Under the pieces are notes generated by a model. That model ran no database searches and had not been told where the DNA came from. It was given only the letters and a program-made list of their open reading frames with translations. Shown in pieces: positions 1-13,523 of a stretch of 64,000 bases of DNA. Source of the stretch: Lepas anatifera (taxonomy: Eukaryota > Arthropoda > Thecostraca > Lepadidae); contig JAOTON010000385.1 of assembly GCA_034440635.1 (NCBI GenBank), forward strand, positions 1,022,501-1,086,500, given 5' to 3'. Made by a program: the position numbers and the translations under genes. Each line of letters begins with the position of its first letter. The first letter of the stretch is position 1.

Positions 1-110
1 TGTTTTATCAATTTTGTGAAGATTATCGTTTATGCTATGTTAGATTGTTCTGGTTGCTTCTAAATGTCAGGCTAAACGCACTACCAAACACCCTACTAAA
101 TATACCTAGT

Positions 111-926
111 TTAACACGCGCATTGACGGGGGTTTGAGCCACCTTCGCTTTGACGGGGGCGGGTACCCGCCCCCCTAAGATCTCCAAAACCACAGTAGGT
201 AACGAAAAACGGTAAACGGCGTTGGGTAGCCCATCCACTTCTCCATCGAAAATACTTGAACCTTTTTTCAGGTCACATTTTAGGTCACGAGTGGTCAAAA
301 CATGCCGTCGTAGGGATAACACGTAAACTAAGGTTTTCGACCATTACATCTCAACAAGTAAAGATAGAGCAAAACGACTTGAACTATATGAATCCTCTCA
401 GCAAGCCGAATCGAATGATATATAATTTGACCTTGCTAGGTCAAATCAAGGATTTGACCTGACCTCAGGTCAGGTCAAGATCAAGTTAGATAAAATGCAT
501 GTCATTAGAACCGCAAAGACAAGGCAAAAATAAACGCTCTATCACGATCCGTTACTGAGTTATTCAATTAAAACCATTTTCCCATGTATTTCCAATGGAG
601 AGGTCATGGCTCGTACCTGACCTTAGGTCATCGATATCAAAAATACCGGAACATATTTTAGAGAACTCGGTAGGCCCATTATGTGATATGAATTTCAATC
701 GGATAAGTTCACCCTGTTCCGACTTATGCTATCTTAAACTTTTTTTTAGGTCAGGTCACTTGACCTGACCTGAGATGATCTAACCTTAAAATTGTCACAG
801 AAGTTGTAAAAATGATGCGAGAAAAGGTATGCCAAGTACGGCGGCGCGTACGCGCCGCCGTTTTTTATACTATCTCCGGAAAGCCGGAGGGGGCGGGTAC
901 CCGCCCCCCGTCAATGCACGTGTTAA
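111..926. mobile_element. TTAA-flanked non-autonomous DNA transposon, copy 1
   Basis: The element begins TTAA-CACGCGCATTGACGGGGG and ends with the near-perfect reverse complement followed by TTAA, so it has terminal inverted repeats of about 19 bp inside a TTAA duplication. TTAA targets are characteristic of piggyBac-like elements, but the CAC terminus is not the textbook piggyBac end, so the superfamily is an inference. Just inside each end is a GC palindrome of the form GGGGGCGGGTACCCGCCCCC (about 155-174 and again near 889-908), and another CG-rich palindrome lies near 839-860. The interior has no convincing coding sequence but is dense in AGGTCA/TGACCT, including palindromic pairs at 454-478 and 748-771. 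Related copies are at 18374-19395 and 23394-24215. It lies upstream of the visible alanine aminotransferase exons, presumably in an intron. Confidence 0.8.
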
Positions 927-1034
927 ACTCGGGTCCTTGAGCTAAGCTGAAAACTCTCGATGTCTCCGTTGTAACGCGTAACCTTGCGGTATTCGTGACC
1001 CGTCTTTTCGCGTCACTTCTGCGGTGTCACGCAG

Positions 1035-3022
<1,988 letters not shown>

Positions 3023-3918
3023 TGGCGCCGGCAGTGGTGCCTGCTCACGTGACAGGGTGTAGACTGGATGTCTGAAGGCGACCAGCAGAAATGGGTCTCA
3101 ACTCCAACCACGACTGGAATTGCGCTAACACTGCTGTGGGGTGAGGCTAATCAAAGGTGAAGAGGATGACGCTAAAGTACACGTACACTGCCTTACTTGA
3201 TGTGCTTGGTGGTGCTGGTACAGCCGTGTTATTAGTGCTGCACGCTTACGCGGTGCATGTCTCAATGGCTATGGTACCGGTGTAAAGAGAAGACGTTGAC
3301 GATGAATGTTGCCATGAAGACTGTGAGAGGGCGGTGCCCGTCGAGTAAGAAGCGAAGGCGTAATTCTCCAGTTCTATTCCACCCTTGCCGGAGTTCCTCT
3401 GAATTCAAAGATGATGTTTTAAAGTGATTAACTCTAACATGTCAAGATGCTCGTCGATGTTATTGGTGTTGGTGCTCGTTTGTGATAACTGTTTAGAAAC
3501 GATCTGTTGGTCAGGCTGTCCGTAGAATGGCTCTATCTAGAGAGTAGGAGCTGCTCGGCGGCCGAGCGTTTATATACTGGACGGATTTTCGGATAGTCAG
3601 CGCCGCGGCTGTTGGTTTTGCCTGTTTTTGAAGAGCATTTTTACGTACCAACGCTTGCCAGTGATGGATATTTTGGTGTTTTGTTTTGCTAGGGAGGAAT
3701 ATATATGCAGCTGGGTCCGAACATATTATGTACTACACCGAAAACAAATACAAGCAACGACTTCATAAACCTGGCATCTCTCCAACATGTAATTCACCAT
3801 TAAGGGAGGCTCTGTTGGCCATATTTCGACTCTAGAAACGGTCATCCCCCTCCACACGAGTTTTGTTACGAAAGAAACGTCAAGTGTGGAATTTCCCGAT
3901 ATTCTGCAAGACTCGGTT
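3023..3918. other. GPT 3' untranslated and intergenic DNA
   Basis: The stretch follows the GPT stop codon. It has no open frame of interest and I did not find a clear AATAAA signal. I see no RNA gene or repeat in it until the hAT-type MITE begins. Confidence 0.5.
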
Positions 3919-4293
3919 CAGTGGCGGATCTAGCCGGTGAGTTTGGGAGGCCAAACCAAAGTCAAGTCAAAAAGCAAAAAAAAACGTGACGCCGCAAAAC
4001 CTGCGCTACAATATCCCCTGCCGGTACAATTTTGGGTATTTGAGGCAAAAAAACGTCACGAGAAAAAATATGGGCTCGAGATACTCTTTCCTGTCGAAGG
4101 CCCATTATTTACACTCAACTTAACTGGTTTGTAGTCGAGAGTTGAAGCACCATAATCTTGCTTGTAAAATAAAAAGGAGTCGGGGGAAAAAAGGAGGTCG
4201 ATCACTTGCGGGGGGCAAAAACATAGTTTTGCCCCGAGCTTTTCCGTTTGGGGGGGGGCAAATGCCCTTTTGCCCCTCTTGGATCCGCCACTG
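3919..4293. mobile_element. hAT-type MITE, 375 bp
   Basis: Ends are CAGTGGCGGATC at the left and GATCCGCCACTG at the right, a perfect 12-bp inverted repeat. The flanks are actcggtt and acccggtt, an 8-bp target duplication with one mismatch, as expected for hAT elements. The inside is low-complexity and poly-G/poly-A rich and has no transposase. A relative with the same kind of ends is at 57752-58107. Confidence 0.8.
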
Positions 4294-4735
4294 ACCCGGT
4301 TCAAATCCTTCTGTGGAGCCAGTAAGGCACGCGCTCGTCCTCGAATAGCGATGACGCATGGGAGACGTGAGCTCAAGCCTAACCCTGCCTGAACTGACGC
4401 TGAAACAAGGGACCTCGACATCACGAAGGTAAGGTGTTGGGGTTGACTGTCGTGTTGAACCTTCACTCCGGGATCGGCAATCTCTGCAATCCTTACCACC
4501 GGCAAACAGCAAAGCGGTATTGCGAGATTTTATTGACAAAACAACTATACCGTCCATACTTCGGTCTAAACCAATTTTCACAATACATTGTGGGGAGAGA
4601 TTGACGCATAAAAATATCACTCGTCACAGCGAAGTGTTGCAATATATCTTGAAGGCATATCACGGAAAATGGACGGGCATGTCATTTTATGGCGACTAGG
4701 TACCTATTGGAATGTTAATTAGACATTACGACTAG

Positions 4736-5143
4736 AGTACACGCGTTGGCCGAAACCGACCAGGTTTTGAGCTGAAACCACGCAAAAGAACAGTCACACA
4801 GCTGGTCCCGCAAGTAGAACGAACTGAAGAAGCAGAAACCACAACGGAAACACCAGAGTATACTAACCCTGAATCAGATGAGAGAGGCCGCGCAGTTTCG
4901 CCCACGCTGGCTTTGCCCGGTCTCATCAAACAAACGCCGACACAGCCAGGGAGTGGAGGAGCAAACTATCGATGGTGCACTGAAACCAAAGCCCAGGAAC
5001 TGAACAGCTGTGGTCCAGGTCACCCAGTCCTGACCCCGCCTACAAAGGCACTGCTGACGTGTGGGGGCGGCCTCAACACAGACAGCGGGAGCAGCAGCCA
5101 GGCGTGGTTAAGACAGCACGAGATCCCACAGCTAACGCTTTAG
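4736..5143 (+). other. Unidentified 136-codon open frame
   Basis: One frame stays open from just after a TAG at 4733 to a stop at 5141. The translation is hydrophilic, rich in Thr, Glu, Gln and Pro, and has a basic start (KPRKRT). It has no early ATG in good context and I recognise no domain. It could be a relic of a retroelement gag-like region or chance. It lies between the converging ends of GPT and FBF1. Confidence 0.2.
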
Positions 5144-5533
5144 TGGGCGATTAGTACCGCTAAATCCCACTAAATGGCGGCTGCCCCCTCCCCTCCCCCA
5201 TTGAACCGTGCTGTATCTGTCAATATGAGTTAGTGATAATGGCAGGAACCCCCCCCTGTTGAGCAGGGTAAAGTAGCTGACATTTAATCGCCCTGGCGCA
5301 TCATCGGCTGTGTCACGTTGAGCGGACAGTAGAAAACAGACACCAAACACGGCGTCGCCTGAGGTAAACACACGCATCGCTCAGACAGAAAACATCGAAA
5401 CAATCCGAGGAACATACCACAGGTCAACGTCTTCATCCAAACTAGCACCCATTGCTGAAGCAGGCCTCCTGGTACTCGTCTGGTACCGGTGATCAGCCGA
5501 CTGGCCAGCCCACATCAGCTGACTGGCCAGTCC

Positions 5534-8500
5534 TCATCTGGCACCAGCAGTCAGCTGGCTGATGAAGGCCGATTCCCGGTCCAGAAACTGATGGTCCTCG
5601 TTAGCTCGCAGCTGCCACAGCAGCAGGGTCGGGTCCACCACCAGGGCCTGCGGGGGCCGCGGAGGTCACGGACGGCACAGCTGTTTCTGTGTAAGTTGGT
5701 GAGCTCACCACCACCAAACGATCATCCGGCTAGTTAGTGCATCCCGTCACCTACCAAAATTCAAGAAACAAACAGAAAATTTTCGATGACTAAAAACCCC
5801 TCATTTGCCTCGTGTTAACAGCCAGCTTTGGTCACACACCCCAGACGCATTATCTACCGAAGTCTTATTCTACCCCGTTATACCGTGCAGGACTCACCTC
5901 AGCCACGGGAGCGACACCGGACGCCCACTCACCTCAGCCACGGGAGCGACCACCGGACGCCCTCTCACCTCAGCCACGGGAGCGACACCGGACGCCCACT
6001 CACCTCAGCCACGGGAGCGACACCGGACGCCCCCTCACCTCAGCCACGGGAGCGACACCGGACGCCCTCTCACCTCAGCCACGGGAGCGCCGTCGCCGGA
6101 GGTGCGTTCGCCGTTAGCGGCGCTACTGTCACCGGGCCCGGTCTCGGCACGCGGCCGCCGCGGCCGTGCTGCCAACGTCCGCCGCTCCTGTATCGTCTGA
6201 GCCCGCTCCTGCGCCCGTCCACCACAGTTAAAGGTAGCCCAGAGGCACATCGACCTAGGAACGTCCAGTATATCAGTGGCAGAGCGGGGGTGTGTTTTAG
6301 GTCATTTGTTTTCATGTAATACCATAGCGTTGGAAATTAGTAATAGGCACATAGAAGGGTCATGACCCCACTTTTTTTCACAGTCGAATATTATGTCAGA
6401 CTGAAGAAAACATCCAATCGATTTGGACCTCCCTAAATCATCTATCTGCAGTTCCAATTGTTCTGACCTGCGCCACCAGTTTTTCCTGCGCGCGTAGCTT
6501 GGCCTGTTCTCGCTCCAGGGACAGTCGCTCCTTGGTCAGCTGCTGCTGCATTTGGCGCGCTTCCTGCAGCGCGAGCCGGCCCTCCTCCCGCGTCCGCACT
6601 GCCATCTGTGAGCCAAAATGGGAAGCTGAGGTTACGTTGCCGCTGAAGTCCACGCCCGTCGCTGTTTTACATGGAGGCCCAGGGGGTGATGTCATCGCCC
6701 CCGACTGCCTTATATGACACTAATTATTCCCAAAATATGGCAGAATCAACATCGAAAGTCCACAGACTTCACAGCTAGAGTACGCATGAGATTGTGACAG
6801 GTTAACATTCCCTCTCAACTAGACACTAGAGGTTGTATTGCGATCTTTTTGGATCTGCCGACTCGTAGCACACGATAATAATTATTACTAACATTAATAC
6901 ATGTGGTTATTATTATCACACGGCCAGTTCCAAAGGTCCTTCGCCCTGCGTCACTCGCCACGCCACTCCCACCCACCCGATAACCCACATCACCCTGCAG
7001 CCCCTGACTACAGCACGTGCCTGCGAGAGGTCATCCACCTCCTGGCTCTTCAGCTTGATGAGCTGCGCCTGCTGCTGCAGCTGCTCCAGCTGTTGCGACA
7101 GACTCTGCTCCCTGCTGTCAGCTGCCAGAGTCGCCTGAGCAGGCAGGCACGCGACACTCAGCACATACCGAGCGGGAGAACGGAGTCAACATAAGCGAGA
7201 TGATGGATCTTTACAATGTCGAGTATCATAAGTAAGTCGAGTATCTTGCTCTTGATCATAAGAGCAAGCGGGACAGAGCATGAAATTCAGTAAAAACACC
7301 ACGGCCTTAAATGTGTTTTCCTGTATCCAAGGGAAATATGTCATAATAAAAGAATCCATTCCCAGCATGTGTGATACGCCCGGGTCCAGGAGCAAATTAC
7401 AGCATAAAGTATAACCCAAAATAATAATCCCAGAAAACAAAGTAGCGGTTTTCGGTCCGTACAACATTTCTGGCATATTTGCAAGAAGTTCTGACTTACT
7501 AGCCTCGGTCAGCGATCCATAAAAAATTCTGTAATTTTTGACGACTCGAACACCGAGGCATAGAAAAGCTAAGGTTATGTACAACGCCTTTGAAAACGTC
7601 AATAATATTCCACACACTTAGATCAACACGAAAACGCCCAACGACCAACCGGTCCATTCTGGAAAGTGATCGAGTCCAGAAACATTCTGCTCTTGATTCA
7701 CCATCCAGCATCAAACTAACCGGATACCGGGAACTCGTCGTGATCGGTTCCAAATTGCGGGAGCCGCCATGATATCATGGCGGCTCCACCGATCTGGACC
7801 AATCAGAGCGCAGCTATCGGTAGCCTGGCGACCCGGTGCGGAGACTAAACCACAGCCTTCACGTCACCACCGGGACCCACCTGCCTGGCCTCGGCCTGCA
7901 GCACTGACAGCGAGTCCCGCTGTTCGGCCACCGAGGCGCGCTCCTCAGCCAGGGCGCGGTACATGCCCTCCAGCTCCGCCGCCGTCTGGCGGTGCCATAC
8001 CGCAGTTACATCTCCGCTCCCCTCCGCCATGTTTTGACGCCATGTCAATGACAAGGATAGCAACTGCTTCACAGTTTCCTTGCTCCCCAAGCTTTTAATG
8101 GGTCATGCTGGCAAACATTGTGATATCAAAAATAGAAGTTTGTCCTGTAACAGTGCAATACCCAGGTCAGATCCACGCCATCAACCAGCCAAGCCACAGG
8201 CGGACCACATCCCACCTAAATTACCGACGCCTGCTGCCCCTGCACCCCATAACCATCAGCCCCTCCACTCACCGGCGTTTTCTCCGGGACGAATCGGGCC
8301 GCCGCGGCCGCCGGCTGTTCAGCCAGACCGGCGATCCTCTGGCGGGCGTCCAGTCTGGCGTGCGCCGCCGCCAGCTCGTGCCGCTCACTGTTGACCTCCA
8401 GCAGCCAGCTGCGCTGCTCCTGCAGCAGCTCCTGCCGACACTGCTGCAGCTGGTGCCGCTCCCGCTCCACCGTCTCCAGCAGCGAGCCGCGCTCCCGCGA

Positions 8501-11500
8501 CAGCGCCTGCTCGCGCGCCTCCAGCCGCGCCTGCTGCTGCTGCTGGTGCGCCTGCGCCTGCCGCGTCTCGCCGCAGCTGGCGTCCAGGCTGCGCTGCAGC
8601 TGCTCCACCAGCTGCTGCAGCTGCTGCCGCTCGGCTGCAGTGTCCTGCTGCAGCCGCTCCAGCTGCGTCTCTGTCGCTGCACACGACGCACTCAGTGTCA
8701 GACGCGGGGCCATTTTGTGGCGCGTATGCTATATGTAAAGCGCCTTCAATTTGCACTCCGGTGAGATGTTGCATCGCTTATTTTCAAGGCATTCAGCGTT
8801 CGTCACAGCTATGCAACAAATATTTGTCTGCAATTCATACTAACAACACCCGCCCCTACAATATTTACCAGTAGCGGGACGACGTTTCACGTTACCGTTT
8901 GTGTGATTTACCTTTCAGCTGTTGTTCCTTCTCTCTCAGCAGAGTTTCCCGGGCCTGAAGAGTGACGTCATACTTGTGACTGACGCGCGCCAGCAGCTCC
9001 TCGGTGACGTCAGATGTCTTGTGAAGCTGTTGAATGGCCTCATCCAGCGTGCTAGAGGACGCACATGGATCTCGTGAGGTTTCGCCCATCTGCACTTCTC
9101 ACGAGCGGCATGGAGCGTGTCACGAATAGCGTGAAGATTATTAACAGGAGGTGAATTTAATTGTTTTAAGAAGGTTGCAAAACAGCATACGCAATGATAA
9201 TTTAATTCATCAATTACATAATTCATTGAGTAGATTGTCCATCAAAATGTCTTTGTTCAAGACCAAACTTGTGCCGGTTTTAAGCCCAAAATAGTGCTGC
9301 ATTAAAACTGTCCTGTCCAAGGCATATGTAAAAGATAGAAAATAAATAACAAATAAACACATAGAAAGAAATGAAGTGTAAACAAAAGTTCAGCACACCA
9401 GTCGAAATCAGCGACATATCACAACGCACAAAAAGACCCGAGCCGCGTGAGAAAAACATTGTACTGGGCGTACTTAAACACAGAGCAAAGGAGCAGTGCA
9501 ACTGAAGCGTCCACGGCGATTAGCAAGGGTGCATATTTCGTGGTGCAATGATGACCTCACAACAGAGGTACAGGAACAGCAGACGGTGCTGAGAGCGCTC
9601 TAACTGTGGGCCACTACCACGACCACAAGAGCCTGAACACCACCGCTGAATAAGCACCTCTGCCGCGTACTGTGCAAAGTGCATGTACGATGCAAATGCG
9701 CAAAGAAAACAAAAACATCGAAAAGATAACACAAGCATCTCGCCAGGCAGAACTGCAGCTAAACACACAGGCTTGCCAAGCAGACTAACAATGAAGAAAT
9801 CAACGCATTACAACTACCTGGCCGGACTGGCGGGTCTCCTGATACGCACTACATAGATAGATAGGCTGCCGCTACCGGCGAGCACGGAGGAACACCGGCA
9901 AACACGGCTGCTCTGACGTCAGCAGAACAGCCTCCCAACACTAGCAACACCGCCATACCGCACCGAGCAGACCTGAGGTGCACCGGCCACACAGGCAGCC
10001 GCCGGGCGCGGTGCCGGCAGCGCCACTGACCCGGCGTGTTTGCCGGTGGTGCGGGCGGCGTCCACCTCAGCGTCGCGCAGCTCCGACAGACGCGCCACCG
10101 CCAGCTGGTGCTCCCCGCGCAGCCCGGCCAGACTCTCCTCGTAGGTGGCGCGCAGGCGGTCCAGCTCGGCGCTCTGCACTCCCTCCAGCGTCGACAGACG
10201 ACGGAGCTGCGAGCTGGCCGCCCACGAGGTCTCCTCCTGCGCCGGACCACCCACACGGCTGCTGACTGACACCGGGTAGGGAGGAGGGAGGAGGGGATGG
10301 GGTCTAGTGAACAGGATGGAGGGGAGCTAACCATCTCCACGACTGCTGACTGACGCCGGGGCCAGGTGGGGAGGAGGGGATGGGGTCTAGTGAACAGGAT
10401 GGAGGGGAGCTAACCACTCCCACGGCTGCTGACTGACGCCAGCGCAAGTAGGGAGGAGGGGACGGGGTCTAGTGGACAGGATGGAGGGGAGCTAACCACG
10501 CCCACGGCTGCTGACTGACGCCAGCGCAAGTAGGGAGGAGGGGACGGGGTCTAGTGGACAGGATGGAGGGGAGCTAACCACGCCCACGGCTGTTGACTGA
10601 CACTGGGGCCAAGGAGGAGGAGGATGGAGTCTAGTGAACAGGATGGAGGGGAGATAACCACCTCCACGGCTGCTAATGAGGCCGGGCCCGGGTAGGGGGA
10701 GGACGGGCTCTAGTGGACAGGATGGAGGGGAGCTAGCCACGCCCACGGCTGCTGACTGACACTGGGGCCAAGGAGGAGGAGGATGGAGTCTAGTGAACAG
10801 GATGGAGGGGAGATAACCACCTCCACGGCTGCTAATTGAGGCCGGGCCCGGGTAGGGGGAGGACGGGCTCTAGTGGACAGGATGGATGGGAGCTAGCCAC
10901 GCCCACGGCTGTTGACTGACACTGGGGCCAAGGAGGGGAGGAGGGATGGGGTCTAGTGAACAGGATGGAGGGGAGTTAACCACGCCCACGGCTGCTGACT
11001 GACGCCAGCGCAAGTAGGGAGGAGGGGACGGAGTCTAGTGGACAGGATGGATGGGAGCTAGCCACGCCCACGGCTGTTGACTGACACTGGGGCCAAGGAG
11101 GGGGAGGATGGGGTCTAGTGAACAGGATGGAGGGGAGTTAACCACACCCACGGCTGCTGACTGACGCCGGGGGCGGGAATGGTGGAAATGATGGGTCTAG
11201 TGGACAGGATGGAGGGGAGCTAACTGACTGGCGCCAGCGCAAGTAGGGAGGAGGGGATAGGGTCTAGTAAACAGGTTGGAGGGAGCTAACCGCGTCCACG
11301 GCTGCTGACTGACGCTGGGGCCGGGTAGGTGGGGGGGGCAGGATGGTGTCTAGTGGACAGGATGGAGGGGAGTTAGCTACCCCCACGGCTGTTGACTGAC
11401 ACTCGGGCCCTAGGGAGGGGAGGATGGGGTCTAGTGGACAGGGTGGAGGGGAGCTAACCACGCCCACGGCTGCTGACTGACACTGGGGCCAAGGAGGGGG

Positions 11501-13355
11501 AGGATGGCGTCTAGTGGACAGGATGGAGGGGAGTTAGCTACGCCCACGGCTGCTGACTGACGCCGGGGGCGGGAATGGTGGAAATGATGGGTCTAGTGGA
11601 CAGGATGGAGGGGAGCTAACTGACTGACGCCAGCGCAAGTAGGGAGGAGGGGATGGGGTCTAGTAAAAAGGATGGAGGGGAGCTAACCGCGTCCACGGCT
11701 GCTGACTGACGCCGGGGCTGGGTAGGTGGGGGGGGGGCAGGATGGTGTCTAGTGGACAGGATGGAGGGGAGCTAACCAACCACACGCCTGCTGACTGACG
11801 CCGAGGCCGGGTAGGTGGGGGGAGGGGATGGGGTCTAATAACAGGATGGAGGGGAGCTAACCACGCCCACGGCTGCTGACTGACGCTGGAGCCAGATAGG
11901 TGGGGGAGGGGATGGAATCTAGTAAACAAGATAGAGGGGAGCTGAGGTAGGTAGCATGGGACAGATGACAGGTTCAGCAGACAAGTCTGAGTGGGGCATT
12001 AATTGGTGCTGCACTGAAGTCAGGTGTTATCAAGTCGTAAGGTCCATTAGAATCCGCCACCAAAGCGTGGCGCTCACCTGGTAGCGTTTGAGTCGGTCGC
12101 GAAACTCGTCGCGCAGTCGGTCGTTCTCGGCTGCTAGCTGTTTCTCGCGGCGGCGGTACGACTCTTCGGCCGTCTCCAGGCGGAGGGCGTAGGACGCCTC
12201 CAGCTGGGAGCGCTCGTCCTCCGCCATGCGCTTCAGCAGCGCCACGTGCTCCTCCATCCGCGCCCTCTCCATATCATGCGCACTCGCCTCCGCCTGGTAC
12301 GGAAGGGCGGACCGATTATAAGATTCGAATTGACTGTGGGTTATAAGGTGATGTATTGATTTCTATGGATCATACCGGCTGAACATAGTTATCCAAAATA
12401 ATCAAATCACAACACTAAAAAGGGGAGTACAACTATAGACAGACAAAAGGAAACAAAACCACAGTGCACGCGAGTGACTAGTAAATTTATATCCGCTTTT
12501 ATGCGTTATTTTACACAATATCAATAATCACGTGCAGAATGAATCTACTGCCAAAGCTACCTACTTTCCCACCTTAAGCTTCAGAACCTCAGCCTCTTTC
12601 TCGGCTGTTGCCGAGTTCGCCTCAGACAAGCGCTTGCTCCAATCTTCCACCAGACTGCGCTCGCGGGCAGCCGCAGCGGCCGCAGCAGCGTCCAGCACCG
12701 CCTGCTGCGGTCGGACGGCGGCCTCGGGCGCCGCCGGCACTGGCACCGAGTCAGGGGGCGGCGCAGGCCCCGTGTCCAGCCACGAAGCCACTGACGCCGC
12801 CTGCGGGGCCGGTGCAGGACCGGTATCCAGCCACGAGGCCACTGAGGCAGCCTGCTGTGTCGGGGCAGACTCAGCCAAGGCAGCAGGGCGGCGCCGGCCG
12901 GCGGTGGGAGGCTCCGGGGCAGCGGCCTGCGGGGGCACCGCGCGCGCCGGCGAGGATGGCTGCTTCGGCGAGAACAGGTCCAACGGGTCAGCGACTGGCT
13001 GCGGGCGACCACGACGTCCCGGCCGGCCTGACCTGGCGCCCGACGGCTCGTAACCACCCCGCGCCACATCGGTGTCGTCCCCTCCCGCCGCAGGCGAGCC
13101 CGAGAGTAGGTCATCGAACATGGAGCGCTGGCGTGGCGCGGATGTGTCTCCGCCCAGGCCTCCGGCGGCCGGCTTCGCTGGCGTGTCGTTCCGCGCCAGC
13201 GGCGGGTCGGCAGCCGCTGCAGATGGCTTTCCACCGAGGATGTCATCCAGCATTGTGCGGGGCTTGGCCGGACTGGAATCTCCCCGTAGGGTAGACGGCT
13301 TGTCACCGAACAAATCGGCCATAAGCCGAGATTTTTTGTCGTCGTCGGCAAACAT
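5534..13355 (-). CDS. FBF1: FBF1-like coiled-coil protein (centriole distal appendage / transition fibre)
   Basis: Ten exons join in consistent phase on the minus strand: 13355-12573, 12293-12078, 10236-10031, 9051-8912, 8676-8273, 7985-7881, 7134-7039, 6605-6468, 6208-6074 and 5647-5534 (TGA), about 779 residues. The N-terminal 260 residues are Pro/Ala-rich and disordered. They carry short acidic motifs (LMADLFG, LDDILG, FDDLLSG) and a duplicated ASVASWLDTG block. The rest is Gln/Glu/Arg coiled coil. The C-terminus (NEDHQFLDRESAFISQL) resembles the conserved end of FBF1, a distal appendage protein that gates entry to cilia. Identification rests on this architecture and ending, so it is good but not certain. 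The ATG at 13353-13355 may be internal, because the frame is open upstream to an AG near 13388 and vertebrate FBF1 has a longer N-terminus. Minisatellites sit at two of its splice junctions. Confidence 0.65.
5893..6074 (-). repeat. 35-bp minisatellite made of a duplicated FBF1 5' splice site
   Basis: Six units of 35-36 bp run up to the end of the FBF1 exon 6208-6074. Read on the minus strand, each unit repeats the last exon bases and the donor, GTGGCTGAG|GTGAG, then GGGCGTCCGGTGTCG. The first unit is the real exon end at 6074, and five decoy donors follow in the intron. Splicing from the second unit would add 35 nt, shift the frame and reach a stop soon after. Confidence 0.85.
10258..11945. 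repeat. Minisatellite of about 84 bp, about 20 units, in an FBF1 intron
   Basis: The unit contains GCTGACTGACGCC, GGGAGGAGGGGATGGGGTCTA and GTGGACAGGATGGAGGGG, followed by GCTAACCACGCCCACG. Units are 80-90% alike and some are shortened. The array fills most of the intron between FBF1 exons 12078 and 10236. It begins about 20 bp from the acceptor of the exon starting at 10236. On the minus strand each unit carries GTCAGTCAGCAG, a possible cryptic acceptor. Confidence 0.85.
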
Positions 13356-13488
13356 GATGGCGGGGTCGCCAGCGTATATTCTTCACCTGTTAGCTACAGG
13401 ATATATTTCAACTGATGCTCCAGGGTGTTGTATTCATCAAGTTCCTCCAGTACCTGATTCGGGGAAGGTTGAAAAAGTTAATCCAGGG

Positions 13489-13489
13489 G

Positions 13490-13522
<33 letters not shown>

Positions 13523-13523
13523 A
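13489..13523. repeat. (GA)n microsatellite with a G8 tail
   Basis: About 27 bp of pure GA are followed by a run of eight G. It lies just upstream of the first FBF1 exon that I can place. Confidence 0.9.

Noticed and set aside
8105..8774. Leu/Gln/Arg-rich frames on both strands at 8.1-8.8 kb
   Set aside because: Shadows of the FBF1 coiled-coil exon 8676-8273.
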